A DNA stretch of 64,000 nucleotides, taken from Reticulitermes lucifugus. Lineage: Eukaryota > Arthropoda > Insecta > Blattodea > Rhinotermitidae. A program made the position numbers and the translations under genes. The notes beneath the pieces are model-generated. The model was not told the DNA's origin and made no database searches. It saw nothing but the letters and a program-made list of their open reading frames with translations. The stretch is from contig JAKCWW010000080.1 in the NCBI GenBank assembly GCA_026260175.1, forward strand, positions 1 through 64,000, given 5' to 3'. Shown here in pieces: positions 1 through 9,848 of this stretch (the first letter of the stretch is position 1; each line of letters starts with the position of its first letter).

Positions 1-345
1 GCCCGTTATCTCGATTTAAAGGGCAACTCGAGAAAATAACTCCGTAAGCTAAAGGTTAAACTGCAGCTGGTAAACAGTCCCGAGTGTGATATGAGGCAAG
101 TGGGCCTATGAAACGTCCTCACACATTTTTGTGACTGTGGAGCTCTGGCCACATTAAGATTCAGGCACTTGGGTTGTCATTTTATGAAACCAGGTGACTT
201 TGAAGACATCTCTGTCAGCAAGATACTGCACTTGTTCAAGGTGCGGGACTGCTGAACGAATGAGCTAAAGGGTTGCACAGAAGACCAAAAACTGTTGAAG
301 TGAATAAATCACTGTGATGCCCGCCCTTCTGTATTCTATTCTATT
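1..345 (+). mobile_element. LINE 3' end, jockey/R1-like, decayed
   Basis: A broken plus-strand reading around 130-240 contains CGALATLRFRHLGCHFMKPG, then DFEDISVSKILH, a C-terminal pattern I associate with jockey/R1-type retrotransposons of insects. It ends near 330-345 in a short CTATT repeat, as non-LTR elements often end in simple repeats. The 5' part lies outside the window, and several frame breaks show the copy is dead. It sits beyond the 3' end of EXOSC5 in the opposite orientation. Confidence 0.65.
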
Positions 346-1184
346 CTAGAGGCACGGGATTAAAGAGTGATCAGCCGAGGAAGGCAGATACAAGAACATG
401 GAGTGAGAGACAGGCATACAGCAAGGAGCAGGGAAACAGGGTAAGTACAGAGCATTAAAAGATGAGGAATATAGGGCTGTGTAGAGGAACAGACAGAAGA
501 AGATTCATAGACAGACAGGGGAATGGCAGTAACACAGAGTGGCGCCAGACAAATGCAATTTGGGGCTTAACAAGAGGGAGAAGCCCCTATGTTCTGAGAA
601 AGTGACAATCAGAAGGTCAAAGAATAATTAGGTTAACAAATGTATGTGGTGTGATCAAATAGTTCTTGGACTGAATTTACTTCTCCATAACAACACACTT
701 ACCTTCTAATCAGTATGGCCCCCTTCAAAGTAGTCTCCTTGGGAATTTATACAGTAACCCGACCAATCCTGCCACCATTTTAAGCACTTCATGGAGTGCA
801 CTGTTTTAAACTAGTCACATTACACAATATCTAGCGAGAAGGGAGGGTGTAGAATGGTACAACACATGCGCGCACGCAAACACACACATACAAGATGGTT
901 TACTCTATTTTAAAATGACAAAGACTTAGCAGGGACTGTAACTTATACTCAAATGCAAATCAAGAAGTAATTGTAATAAATCATTATTATTCAAATTAGT
1001 AGTGATATTGCTCTTTGACATGAAAGACAGCTGATAACAGTGCATAACAAATAAGCCTTATGTTACAAAAAATTGGGGGTGGGAAGTATCCTATTGCTTT
1101 TGCACCTGTAATGTTCTGCACACTGAGACACACTGTCCTATTGCTTTCACACCTGTAAACATTTGCACACTGAGAAAGACTGTC
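346..1184. other. 3' flank and presumed 3' UTR of EXOSC5; mostly unannotated
   Basis: I see no gene. The part next to the stop should be the 3' untranslated region, but I could not place a clear minus-strand polyadenylation hexamer. It contains the 47-bp tandem duplication listed separately. Confidence 0.5.
1089..1182. repeat. 47-bp tandem duplication, two copies
   Basis: The unit beginning TCCTATTGCTTT at 1089 recurs at 1136 with only a few differences, ending in CACACTGAGA-x-A-x-ACTG. It ends just before the EXOSC5 stop codon, so it lies in the probable 3' UTR. Confidence 0.85.
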
Positions 1185-1364
1185 TTATTCTTGATGCATA
1201 TTCTTGATAATGTCCCTATAGAAACTGAATATTTTATCGCTCACATTTTTACATTTCAGGACACATTCTTGATATTGGATTTGGTTGAATCTTCCAGTTG
1301 TGTGGGAGGCCACAATGCTCTTTTTTATACTATCAAACACAAATGTCAAAGTTGCTTTGCTGCC
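1185..1364 (-). CDS. EXOSC5: EXOSC5 terminal coding exon 5 (residues 164-222 and stop)
   Basis: The acceptor TTACAG|GGCAGC opens the reading GSKATLTFVFDSIKKSIVAS, which continues to FSFYRDIIKNMHQE and a stop. It aligns with the C-terminal strand and helix of human RRP46 (ARAVLTFALDS, then HVFRFYRESLQ). No exon is missing between this one and exon 4, because the join KQLK-GSKA fits the family spacing. Confidence 0.93.
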   Translation of the reverse strand, partial: GSKATLTFVFDSIKKSIVASHTTGRFNQIQYQECVLKCKNVSDKIFSFYRDIIKNMHQE

Positions 1365-4300
1365 CTGTAAGTAAAAAAGAAATATCAACTATAAGTACAA
1401 AATTTTTCAAGCAAATAGTTTTGAATGGTAAGAAATATAGCAAAAAGCATTATAAAATTAAGAATATTCCTGTTGGTAGAGAAAAATGTGACTTAAGAGC
1501 TTCCACAAAAAAATGGGACAATATGCACAATATAACATGGAATTAAGGGCAGAACCCATAAAGCGTATTTTTATGTTACACGGACTTCCAGTCCTACAAA
1601 ACTTTTCATTGTGAAGTTAATATTTAGACAATACAAGTTCATAACCCAAAAATAAAATGTGGTTTGGCTCACAGTTTAATGTGTTTGGCTTATGCAAAGA
1701 TGGTCATAAGAATAACACTATTACTACTGGAATTCACGTTTCACAGCTCCTCAGAGGTGGGTCTTATTTTAATAATATTCCTTCTAATTGATTCATTCTG
1801 GTATATTCTGTCCCTGTCCCCCCAAATCCTTGAATGTATCTATATAAAACAAAAGACCCAAAATAGTCTTTAATTTTGGGTACAGTAACATCTTCCAGTC
1901 ATTTATTCTTGACTACTTTCCAATTACAGAAATAAATACTATTCCTGCATAAATATTAGTCACTTATGACCAGAACTTCACAGGCAAATAATGTATAGGT
2001 TCATTATCACCAACAATTTCCATTTTCAGGCATGTCTGCAAAGTTGTAAAACGTGCCTATTAGCTTCATCATTTCTGTCCATCCGCATGGATCTTCAGGA
2101 CAGATTTTCATGAAATTTGATATTGGGGACTTCTATTAAAATATGTCAAGAAAATTAAAGTTTCATTAAAATTGGATAAAAATACCAGGCACTTTACACA
2201 AAGATCTAAATATGTTTTATGTTGTTGACAGTAACATATGTAGCTCAACAATACAAAAGTGAACTCACTTCCACAGCAACACTTAATATGCCTCCAATTC
2301 TGTTGCAAAAGTTATTCAAGCACAATGGCTCCAATGATATGTGCGTTAAAGAGAGGAAAACTCTGAATGTGCCAAAAGTCACATTGTATGTACTTGCCTA
2401 TCTTGTTATCTCCGCACACCAGAATAATAAATGTGTTCCACAACAGGGAGATCCACCTGACCAAGCTGACTTTGAATTAGTCATTTTTCAAGCAGGAACA
2501 GAAGAAACAATTGCACTGGTTGTCAAAAGGCTGAGTCTTTTTCACTGTCAGTATGGTCACTTGGTGTTGCCAATAGATATGAAACTGCAGGTTTTACCTG
2601 TAAGTTTTTACTGCAGAATGTTGCTGTAGTTTCAGTCATGAAGGACAGAGAGTTGAGTTACACGAATCATTAGTTTTCTTCTCCCACGACTTCTATACTT
2701 AAAAATACATTGGTAGAAACCAAATAAATGCAGAAGACACAATTACAGTGATAACCAGTTTAGACAGACAAAGCCACTGAGATTAATATGACAGGCATGT
2801 GACTGCTAGACAGGAACCGGGCGAATGATGTGCACCAAGCACGAATATCAGCAGAGATGAGCATAGTTACAAAACTTATTTGGGGTAATAATTACATGAC
2901 ACATCTGAAACTTTAATGACAGATATCTGAAACAACTACTAAATAATACAGAAGCTGGATTATTTTCGTAATTTTGGAGGCCATCTCTATATACTGGGAG
3001 CACATAACTGTCATAAATGTAGAAATAATGAAGATTTTGCTGAGTTACTGTTTGAGTTTTGGTTTAATTAACAAGGTTTTTTTCAGCACCATGAATTCTG
3101 TCACATGAAAGGAAAAATCAGAATGATGAATTAGAAAGGAAGTTGAAAGAGAAAGTCATTACCCATTTTAAGGTGCATGTATGGAGTGAGAAAAACCATG
3201 ATAGAGGTCAACATAGCAAGTCATGAAGTTAACTTTCAAACCTGGCCCTTCTGAATATGAAGTCAGAGTGCCAGTCACTAGATCACAAAGTTCCGAAGAG
3301 GAAGGTGATTATATTGTTCACTAATAAAGGATCTCCTACAAAATGACATTGGCTGAATGCATATCTTACCTTAAGTTGCTTAGTGTCTGGATCAATAAGT
3401 GTGCTGTCTTCATGATCAATCATGCAGCTTACTGCTGCAACCAAAAACTTCATTGCAATTCCAGAATTCATGAGTGCAAGACAAGCTGAATTCACTGCAC
3501 ATGCCAAGAGCTGAAACAATGCATCAATACAAAGTAACTTTATACTGGTACCACAAAAACTCTGTGGGTGGTGAGTGTTTAAAGCATGAGAGAGAAAAAC
3601 AGAATAAATGAAAGAAAGGAACAGCGCATTCTTAGCACCTACCCTCCTCTTTTATGAAACCAGGTGACTTTGAGGACATCTCTGTCAGCAGGATACCGCA
3701 CCAATTATTTGAAAAATTTGGAACAGAACAGTGTGACAATCCAACATCCTACTACTGAAAACAAACCAGTGCAATACAATCACTTGGCCTAGATAAGAGC
3801 TGGCAACTATGGATGGCAATATGAATGCATCTTTCATGAACAAAATGACCAACCCATTAAAAACCTTTACTCAAGCAGGAAAAAAAGAAAGAAAAAACAC
3901 GCCATTACAGGAGGATTATTTAACAATGCCACATCAACTGACAGATTATACATAACCACTAGAGACACAAGAATGATAGAGTAAACTGCAAAAGACTTTG
4001 GATGAAGCAGTTAGAGCATACCTCAAGCATTTGTCACAAAGGACTGAGGACAAGAAAACCATGGTCAACACTGACAGACACAACCCTGGCTGAGCTTTTA
4101 AAACATATTTTCAAAATATTCAGACATGTTATCACAGAACTTACAAGCTTGTCTAATTTCACAACTTGCAATGGATCTAACTTTCAACTCTTCCAACTTA
4201 TATGACATCTGTGGGTCTCACAACTGTGAGTGTGGAAGTTACATTCTCCTGGTAAGTGACACCATGTAATTTGGTAGATGGGTAACATTTTGGAGGAGCC

Positions 4301-7300
4301 TGCTGCCTCCTTCAGGGCAGAAATGTCTCCCTTCTACCCCGAAGATGGAGGCAGCAGGTTCCTCCAAACATTGTACCCATCCACCAAACTACACAGTATC
4401 ACATCACAGATGACTGTAATCTTGCGACTTAACCCCAAAAAAAGTAAAAAGATTAATTCCGTCCATTGTAAAACAGTAATAAAACCATCCAATAAAGCTA
4501 TACCACAATAACAAATGTCTTCAAATCATTTAATGCCAATCCCGATGGCAGTGTGGTCTAGGTCATTGGTCTGTGGCCACATGCTTGCTAGGATCACGGG
4601 TTCAAATCTCGCTGACAGTATGGATGTTTGTCTCTTGTGTTTGTTGTGTGTTGTGTGGATAGTGGCCTCTGGAATGAGCTGATCACTCGTTCAGAAGAGT
4701 CCTACCAGGTGTCTGTGCTAAGTGTGTGTGATATAGAAACCTCAGCAATGAGGCAGACTAGGCTAGAGTTGGGCTGTTGCGCCACAGAAAAAAAAGGTTC
4801 CCTACATTTATGTCTAAACACTTGACATGTTGTGACACTACTGTGTCATCCTCAGGGAACAACTTTTGCTTTAAGAAAACACTAATGAAAGTTAGCATTA
4901 CGGATCAAAGTACATTAAATACTTTAAATTGATCACTTCCCTCACAGATATCTAGTTCGTTCATTTACTGTGATATTGCTACAATCTTGCATTTTGTTGC
5001 AATTATTTCTGTTATGACGTAGGGGATTCTACAAATGTTGATTCCATCCACTTTCATCACTGCTGAACCAAAATAAATATACAGTTTGACAACCCAAGTT
5101 GACTAAATGTAATGAAATACTCCTCTCGGGCAGTAAGCCATTTCACTGCAGAGTAAAACAGACTTTAATCTAACACTGATGTATAGGCAAAGATGGCCTC
5201 TGAAACACAAAGAGCTTTATTCTGGTTGGCACTGAGAACTGATAACTTGTGAAAAAACAAGAAGCCACGATGACATGAAACCACTTACATAATATGAGGA
5301 AACCAAGTTTGAGATATTTGCTCGTCTGGGATGTAACACAGCATTGATTGGTAGTTAGTTACCGACGTTTCAGGTCAAACTATCGGTCCCATCTTCAGGG
5401 GTCAAACAGTCTGATAGGTTGCCCCAAAATGTCTATAACAAACTGTTAATCAATGCTGTGTAACATCCCAGAAGCCGAAGATCTTATTTATGAGCGGCAA
5501 AAGTCTGAAATCACCAAACCAAGTTTATTGACAGGTGTTCAATATGAAATCCACTGGTTACTCTGCAGATGCTCCACCAACATCTAATTCCTCCCACATT
5601 CACTGCAGTGTATGTCTCAGCCCCCCTTCTTTACTACCTCTGTGATGCAGTGCTGCAGCTCACGGAGGGCTGGTTCTACGCACTGGAAGAACACACCACA
5701 GCCTTCATGAACCCAGAGACTAAAATCGAAAGGTGTCAGATCTGGAGAATGTGGGGGACCATGGAATAATTCTTGTAAGTTGCCAGGAAATGCTGTGTTG
5801 AGAGAGGCACAAATCTCTGTGTGGAAACATGGTGGTTTGCTATCTGGTTACAAAATCACAGTACAATTACTGTGATCTGGTAGGTATGGTATCAGGTAAA
5901 TTTCCACCATTAGAGGCAGTAAACAAGGTGGACTGAGATACGATGTGGTGGATATGGGAAGAATTGGGGACTATTGTTGGGACATCCGCAGGGTAACCAC
6001 GGGAGCTCATGCCAAGTACCTGTGGATAAACGTGAAGTGTTTCCCCATATTATGTTAGGGGTTTCATGTCACTGGAGCTTCCTATATTTTCACAACACTT
6101 CACTGAAGCTGTCAAGCAGGTTTTGGCCCTACCTGTAGAAGAACTAAATAAATACTAAAAGCTATGGTGGATAGAATATTTTACTTACCCCACCTGAATC
6201 TTGCATCTCTTGTACTATGACTGATATTGATGTTCTTGGATGAAGAGTAGCAAGCAGTGCAGTTTCACATGTGTTTCGAAGCAGTGACTCCCGCATCCTG
6301 TCATGCACACCTAAAAAATAAAAAGTGTCTGTGACAGATGGGATTAATCCTAGGTTTCTGGTACGCTATTTTATGCACATGGTTAGGAAATCCACTCAAT
6401 TTATTATAATGTTAATGACGAGGGAATTTAATCCCATACATGTAATGAATAATCTGGGGGGGGCGTGGGGGGAATGTTCTCAAGTTTAAAGTTATGCAAG
6501 GTGTCTGACAAACAAACAGACCAATTTTGCAAATATATTTTTGTGCGTATACAATAATAAAATCTGGCAATGAAATATCTGTATCTCCAAGTCCATCTTT
6601 TAAGTGGCTGCATTCCTTGTCTCCCCAGTCCACAACAATACAGTTTTGTCTAGATGTCACTACCATAACAACAGTGTAATAGGCTACCTTGCTCTATAAG
6701 TTAGCCCACATAGTTCTTAGCTCCAGGTGACACTATTTTATACTGCATGTTACCCTCATCAACACTTATAGTGCAAAGGCAATGAATAAAAGGCATACAT
6801 AATTGCAGGAAGTGCCAATGTTGTTATGCTGATACTTAATATTTTATTCCTGTTATAGACAATATCTAAATAATGCACAAATTTCCATATGTTGATACTA
6901 ATGTACAACCATCTACAAAGCTCACAAAAAATTATTATCCCTAATCCAGATCTCTCATATTACTTAAGTCCAATATAACTTGCATGTCATTTTTGTGTAT
7001 TTTCTTTTTGAGATTTTACCACTGATGGTATTAATTAGAAATAACTTAACAATCATAAAAATTTTCAAAAGTGATCCATTAACTTCCAGCGTATTTTAAC
7101 ACATCACGGTATATTTAATGTTATGCACATTCCGTGCACTTGTCTTCTCTGTATTAGTTTTATTTCCAACTACTGCACAAAGCTTAGTTTTTGCACTCCT
7201 ACATGTTTCAGCCACCTATTGTAGCCATCTTCAGGGAGCTATAATATTATAAAGACACAAGCAGCATATCACATGTCAGTAAATGTGAGACATATATACA

Positions 7301-9848
7301 TCAGCATCATACAACAGTCAACTGATGTACAGTATTACTAAACATTATTCAGATTAAAATACAAGTGATGTATTAAAACATAAAATGTACGAATGTAAAA
7401 AGATGTCTCCAAACATCTTGTAGTATTAGATATCTCCTGTTTTTGATGGAGGGGAGATCCAAGGTTTTGATACATGATGTTTACTCCACGAGTGATCGTG
7501 CTGCACTACATGATCATGATCACTCACGGAGTAAACATCGTGTATCACAACCTTGGAGCTCCACTCCATCAAAAACAGGAGATATCTAATACTACAAGAT
7601 GATTGGAGACAGCTTTTTATGTTCTTACATTTTATGTTTTAATATTTCACTTGCATTTTAATCTGAATAATTTTTAGTAATACTGTGTATCACTTGACTG
7701 TTGTATAATGCTGATGTATACATGTTTACCATTTACTGGCATACGATAGATACGCTGCTTGTGTCTTTATAATATTATAGCTCCCTGACGATGGCTACAA
7801 TAGGTGGCTGAAACATGTAGGAGTGCAAAAACTAAGCTTTCTGAGGTAGTTGGAAATAAAACTAGTACGTACATTATGGTATACTGTCCAAATAAGAACC
7901 ATGCCAACCTGTTTGATGTATGAATAATTAACCATGAAATGTACCACTTTTACTGGCAGAACGTGAACTCCATTAGTACGGCAGGTCTGCAAAGTATCCA
8001 TTAATTTAATTCTAGATATAATTTTATCTTGACACTGATATTTACTAACATGGTAAACCTGATTTAGGACGATACAGTGCTTCAACAGTTGCTTTCTCTA
8101 TTAACATCCGCTGTGGCTTCGCTTCAACAGGTCCATACACTGCAGTCAAAACTGCTGTATCTCCTGCAACAAAAAAGTGGAATTGTGTCACCCGATGCTC
8201 CATACACAGCTTTTCTGGCTAATCTATGAACAAGGAGAGGCCATTATGCTTGGATAAAGGATTTCAATGAGAATGGGACCAATGGAAAGTAGAGAGAAAA
8301 TACAGAGACACATGTCTTACCCTTTCAACCAGTGGGTCTTAATTTTAAAAATTGCCTTGCTAGTTATTCAGGCCTGATAACTGAGAGGATTACACTATGG
8401 ACTTGTGGTATGAATGAAAGTCCCAGGTTCAATCTCCGATGTTTCTGAATTTCTCTATTTTTGCTTTGTGTCAGAAAGCATTTAAAAACTATCACAAATC
8501 ACATACCTAAATTTGAGTATGTGTTCATAGATATGTATGACTGACAAGTGAGATATTTATTTACATATTTATTTATTATTATTCTTACTAACAAAAAATG
8601 CACTCACCTATTGTGTCACTGGATGCAGTAAGAAAGTGTAAACTTTTTTTTTCTGTATACACTGCCAGTGAACAGACCAATGACAGTGTCAGCAAAACTT
8701 TTTTTATGGGAGAGCTGCACATATTAAGGACATTGCTCATACTTGGTGTAAGTACCATTGAATATTCATATTCAGTATATACCAGTTACTTTTGTCATAA
8801 AAAACTATGAGTGAATGCAAAACATCTTTCCAGGTGACACATATAAAAGCAACAAACACATAACTAATTTCTGAACCAAGCACAATTTGGAAATGCTAAA
8901 TGTTCACAGTTGCATTTCATCTTCAATAAATCACTAGAAAAGTATACTTGATTTACATTCATAAGCACATGTCTTCTATTGCCAATTTTGAAGCACACCA
9001 TAACATCTGGTCATGGTGTTAAACACTATCTGTTCATGGTGTTAAACACTGGAGCTGACAACTTATTACAAATCAGTGGATGTATTTTAATTTAGTTTCT
9101 TTCGTATACCTCCCCACCTTGTTCTGCTTTTATTAGAGTTTTAAGTTATTCATTACGTTATGTTGGTGCTCTACTATACGTAAGATCATGACTGCCTTCT
9201 ATTAACACGAAACATACCACCTTATGCACACTTGCTACCTTGGGCATTTAGCAGCAGGAAGTTGTTTGCCAGCTAATCGTCTTTGGACTTTCGACAGTCC
9301 CACCATTCAGTTGGTAATCCGTGTGCGATACTTCTCACAGTACAGACACCTTACGTACAAGACACTGTATTCTAAAGGTCTATTTTTGATGTAGATGACT
9401 AAGGCACAAGTATTCTTATGAAACAGTACTGGGGGAAGTAACAGTCAGGTGTTTACTCCCTATCTCTAAAATACAACACCTAACAAACATGTCCAACAAT
9501 TCTAACCTGTACGAAAATGGGTTTAGTCGTTGCTCAATAAATTTGGAAAAATATCTGTGACTTGTAATCAAACCAAAGCCGGTTGTAGTAAACACCTGAT
9601 TAAAACAGCAGACAAATTTCTTTCCATGTGCTTCTTTCACATCATTTTACATTTTGCCTGGAGAAAGAAACGAAGTTGGCAACAAATGCATGCATATGTA
9701 TGGTCATGTTTAAACCATACAACAGAATTATACTACCTTGTGTAAACATTGCTGAACCGTCTGATCTGCTTAAAACATTTAATTCACACTTCATGGCACG
9801 TAAACATTGTTCCTCGCTTTCATTCTCCTTCTGACACGTTCCATTCAT
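1185..9848 (-). CDS. EXOSC5: Exosome complex component RRP46 (EXOSC5), complete five-exon gene
   Basis: This gene encodes a catalytically inactive RNase PH-fold subunit of the hexameric ring of the RNA exosome, which pairs with RRP43 and helps thread RNA to the exosome nucleases in nucleus and cytoplasm. The spliced product is 222 residues (human is about 235), from coding exons 9848-9737, 8163-8050, 6310-6189, 3510-3370 and 1364-1185. Family hallmarks in order are CELNVLSRSDGSAMFTQGDT (residues about 20-40), AVYGPVEAK (about 45-53), YRPKSGLP (68-75), RESLLRNTCE then LHPRTSISV (about 82-106), LLACAVNSACLALMNSGI (117-134) and LTFVFDS near residue 170. These follow the human protein I recall almost without gaps. 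All introns are GT-AG, with phases 1, 1, 0 and 0. A stop three codons upstream of the first ATG fixes the start. I read the exons by eye, and no UTR ends are placed. Confidence 0.95.
1365..3369 (-). other. EXOSC5 intron 4
   Basis: This GT-AG intron (donor GTAAGA, acceptor TTACAG) separates exons 4 and 5. I find no embedded gene. A stretch near 2060-2200 resembles a degenerate interspersed repeat also glimpsed near 33700. The 136-codon open frame at 2219-2629 shows no recognisable domain. Confidence 0.8.
3370..3510 (-). CDS. EXOSC5: EXOSC5 coding exon 4 (residues 117-163)
   Basis: The acceptor is TTTCAG|CTCTTG and the donor is CTTAAG|GTAAGA. The 47 in-frame codons read LLACAVNSACLALMNSGI and continue to DSTLIDPDTKQLK. 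They correspond to human LLACCLNAACMALVDAGV and to the DPTSKQEK region. Both junctions are phase 0. Confidence 0.94.
3650..3704 (+). mobile_element. Short fragment of the same LINE as at 1-345
   Basis: About 53 bases match 181-233 with only a few substitutions, encoding the same FMKPGDFEDISVS peptide. The match stops abruptly at both sides. It is a scrap of the jockey/R1-like element, inside EXOSC5 intron 3. Confidence 0.7.
4256..4402. mobile_element. Foldback element, family 3 (147 bp)
   Basis: Arms from GTGACACCATGTAATTTGG on the left and ending in CCAAACTACACAGTATCAC on the right are inverted repeats of about 60 bp, meeting near 4329. The right arm carries CGAAGAT-GGAGG-loop-CCTCC-AAAC, a copy of the hammerhead-like motif found in other families here. 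No open frame of interest. Confidence 0.75.
4534..4796 (+). mobile_element. tRNA-derived SINE, family A copy 1
   Basis: The head shows a box A-like region (GTGTGGTCTAGGTCATTGG) and a box B (GGTTCAAATCTC) at tRNA spacing. A body of about 170 bp follows, shared with the other family A copies (GAGTCCTACCAGGTG, then a poly-A end). It lies antisense to EXOSC5 in intron 3. Target duplications are not clear. Confidence 0.85.
5321..5514. mobile_element. Foldback element, family 1, in EXOSC5 intron 3
   Basis: The ends TCTGGGATGTAACACAGCATTG and CAATGCTGTGTAACATCCCAGA mirror each other, and the right end continues into a GCGGCAAAAGTCTGAAATC terminus. The left arm, read on the minus strand, contains CTGAAGAT-GGGAC-loop-GACCT-GAAAC. 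Other family 1 members lie at 13901, 21935, 58390, 61146 and 63587. Confidence 0.75.
6189..6310 (-). CDS. EXOSC5: EXOSC5 coding exon 3 (residues 76-116)
   Basis: The exon lies between TTTTAG|GTGTGC and GGTGGG|GTAAGT. It encodes HDRMRESLLRNTCETALLAT and then LHPRTSISVIVQEMQDSGG, the most diagnostic part of RRP46: human has RERLIRNTCE and LHPRTSITVVLQ at the same positions. It ends in phase 0. Confidence 0.94.
6311..8049 (-). other. EXOSC5 intron 2
   Basis: This GT-AG intron (GTTAGT, TTTTAG) is dominated by the 710-bp foldback at 7155-7864. Positions 6320-7150 hold nothing recognisable. Confidence 0.8.
7155..7864. mobile_element. 710-bp near-perfect foldback element, family 2
   Basis: TAGTTTTATTTCCAACTA at 7155 is mirrored exactly by TAGTTGGAAATAAAACTA ending at 7864. 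The two arms of about 345 bp stay complementary to a centre near 7510, with scattered mismatches. Each arm carries, near its outer end, CUGA-N-GA-U, a GGCUAC/GUGGCU helix and GAAACAUGUAGGAG. There is no open frame. It resembles a pair of inverted terminal repeats of a retroelement (possibly Penelope-like) or a foldback MITE. Confidence 0.85.
8050..8163 (-). CDS. EXOSC5: EXOSC5 coding exon 2 (residues 38-75)
   Basis: The acceptor TTGCAG|GAGATAC completes the split glycine to give GDTAVLTAVYGPVEAK, the core RNase PH-fold hairpin. The exon ends in YRPKSGLP. I chose the donor CAT|GTTAGT (8050/8049) over the earlier CAG|GTTTAC because it keeps the conserved GLP-x-V stretch aligned to human RRP46 without a gap and gives matching phase 1 ends. 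Confidence 0.9.
8164..9736 (-). other. EXOSC5 intron 1
   Basis: This GT-AG intron (GTAGTA, TTGCAG) contains a 23-bp direct duplication at 9007-9052 (C-T-G-x-TCATGGTGTTAAACACT twice). I see nothing else; the short open frames are unremarkable. Confidence 0.8.
9007..9052. repeat. 23-bp tandem duplication in EXOSC5 intron 1
   Basis: CTGGTCATGGTGTTAAACACT is followed directly by CTGTTCATGGTGTTAAACACT. Two copies, nearly identical. Confidence 0.85.
9737..9848 (-). CDS. EXOSC5: EXOSC5 coding exon 1 (residues 1-37 and first base of 38)
   Basis: The start codon is at 9848-9846. Reading upstream in frame there are two lysine codons and then TGA, so no earlier start is possible in this exon. The residues CLRAMKCELNVLSRSDGS match the N-terminal strand and the SRPDGSA-type motif of RNase PH-family exosome subunits. 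The donor is CAAG|GTAGTA at 9737/9736, a phase 1 junction that splits a glycine codon. Confidence 0.92.

Larger units (their letters stand above)
3511..6188 (-). other. EXOSC5 intron 3
   Basis: This GT-AG intron (GTAAGT, TTTCAG) is dense in mobile-element fossils: a LINE scrap at 3650-3704, a foldback at 4256-4402, a SINE at 4534-4796 and another foldback at 5321-5514. The rest (about 3720-4250 and 5530-6180) holds nothing I recognise. Confidence 0.8.

Noticed and set aside
2219-2629. 136-codon plus-strand open frame
   Set aside because: It lies inside EXOSC5 intron 4 on the opposite strand and has no domain or splice context; a chance frame.
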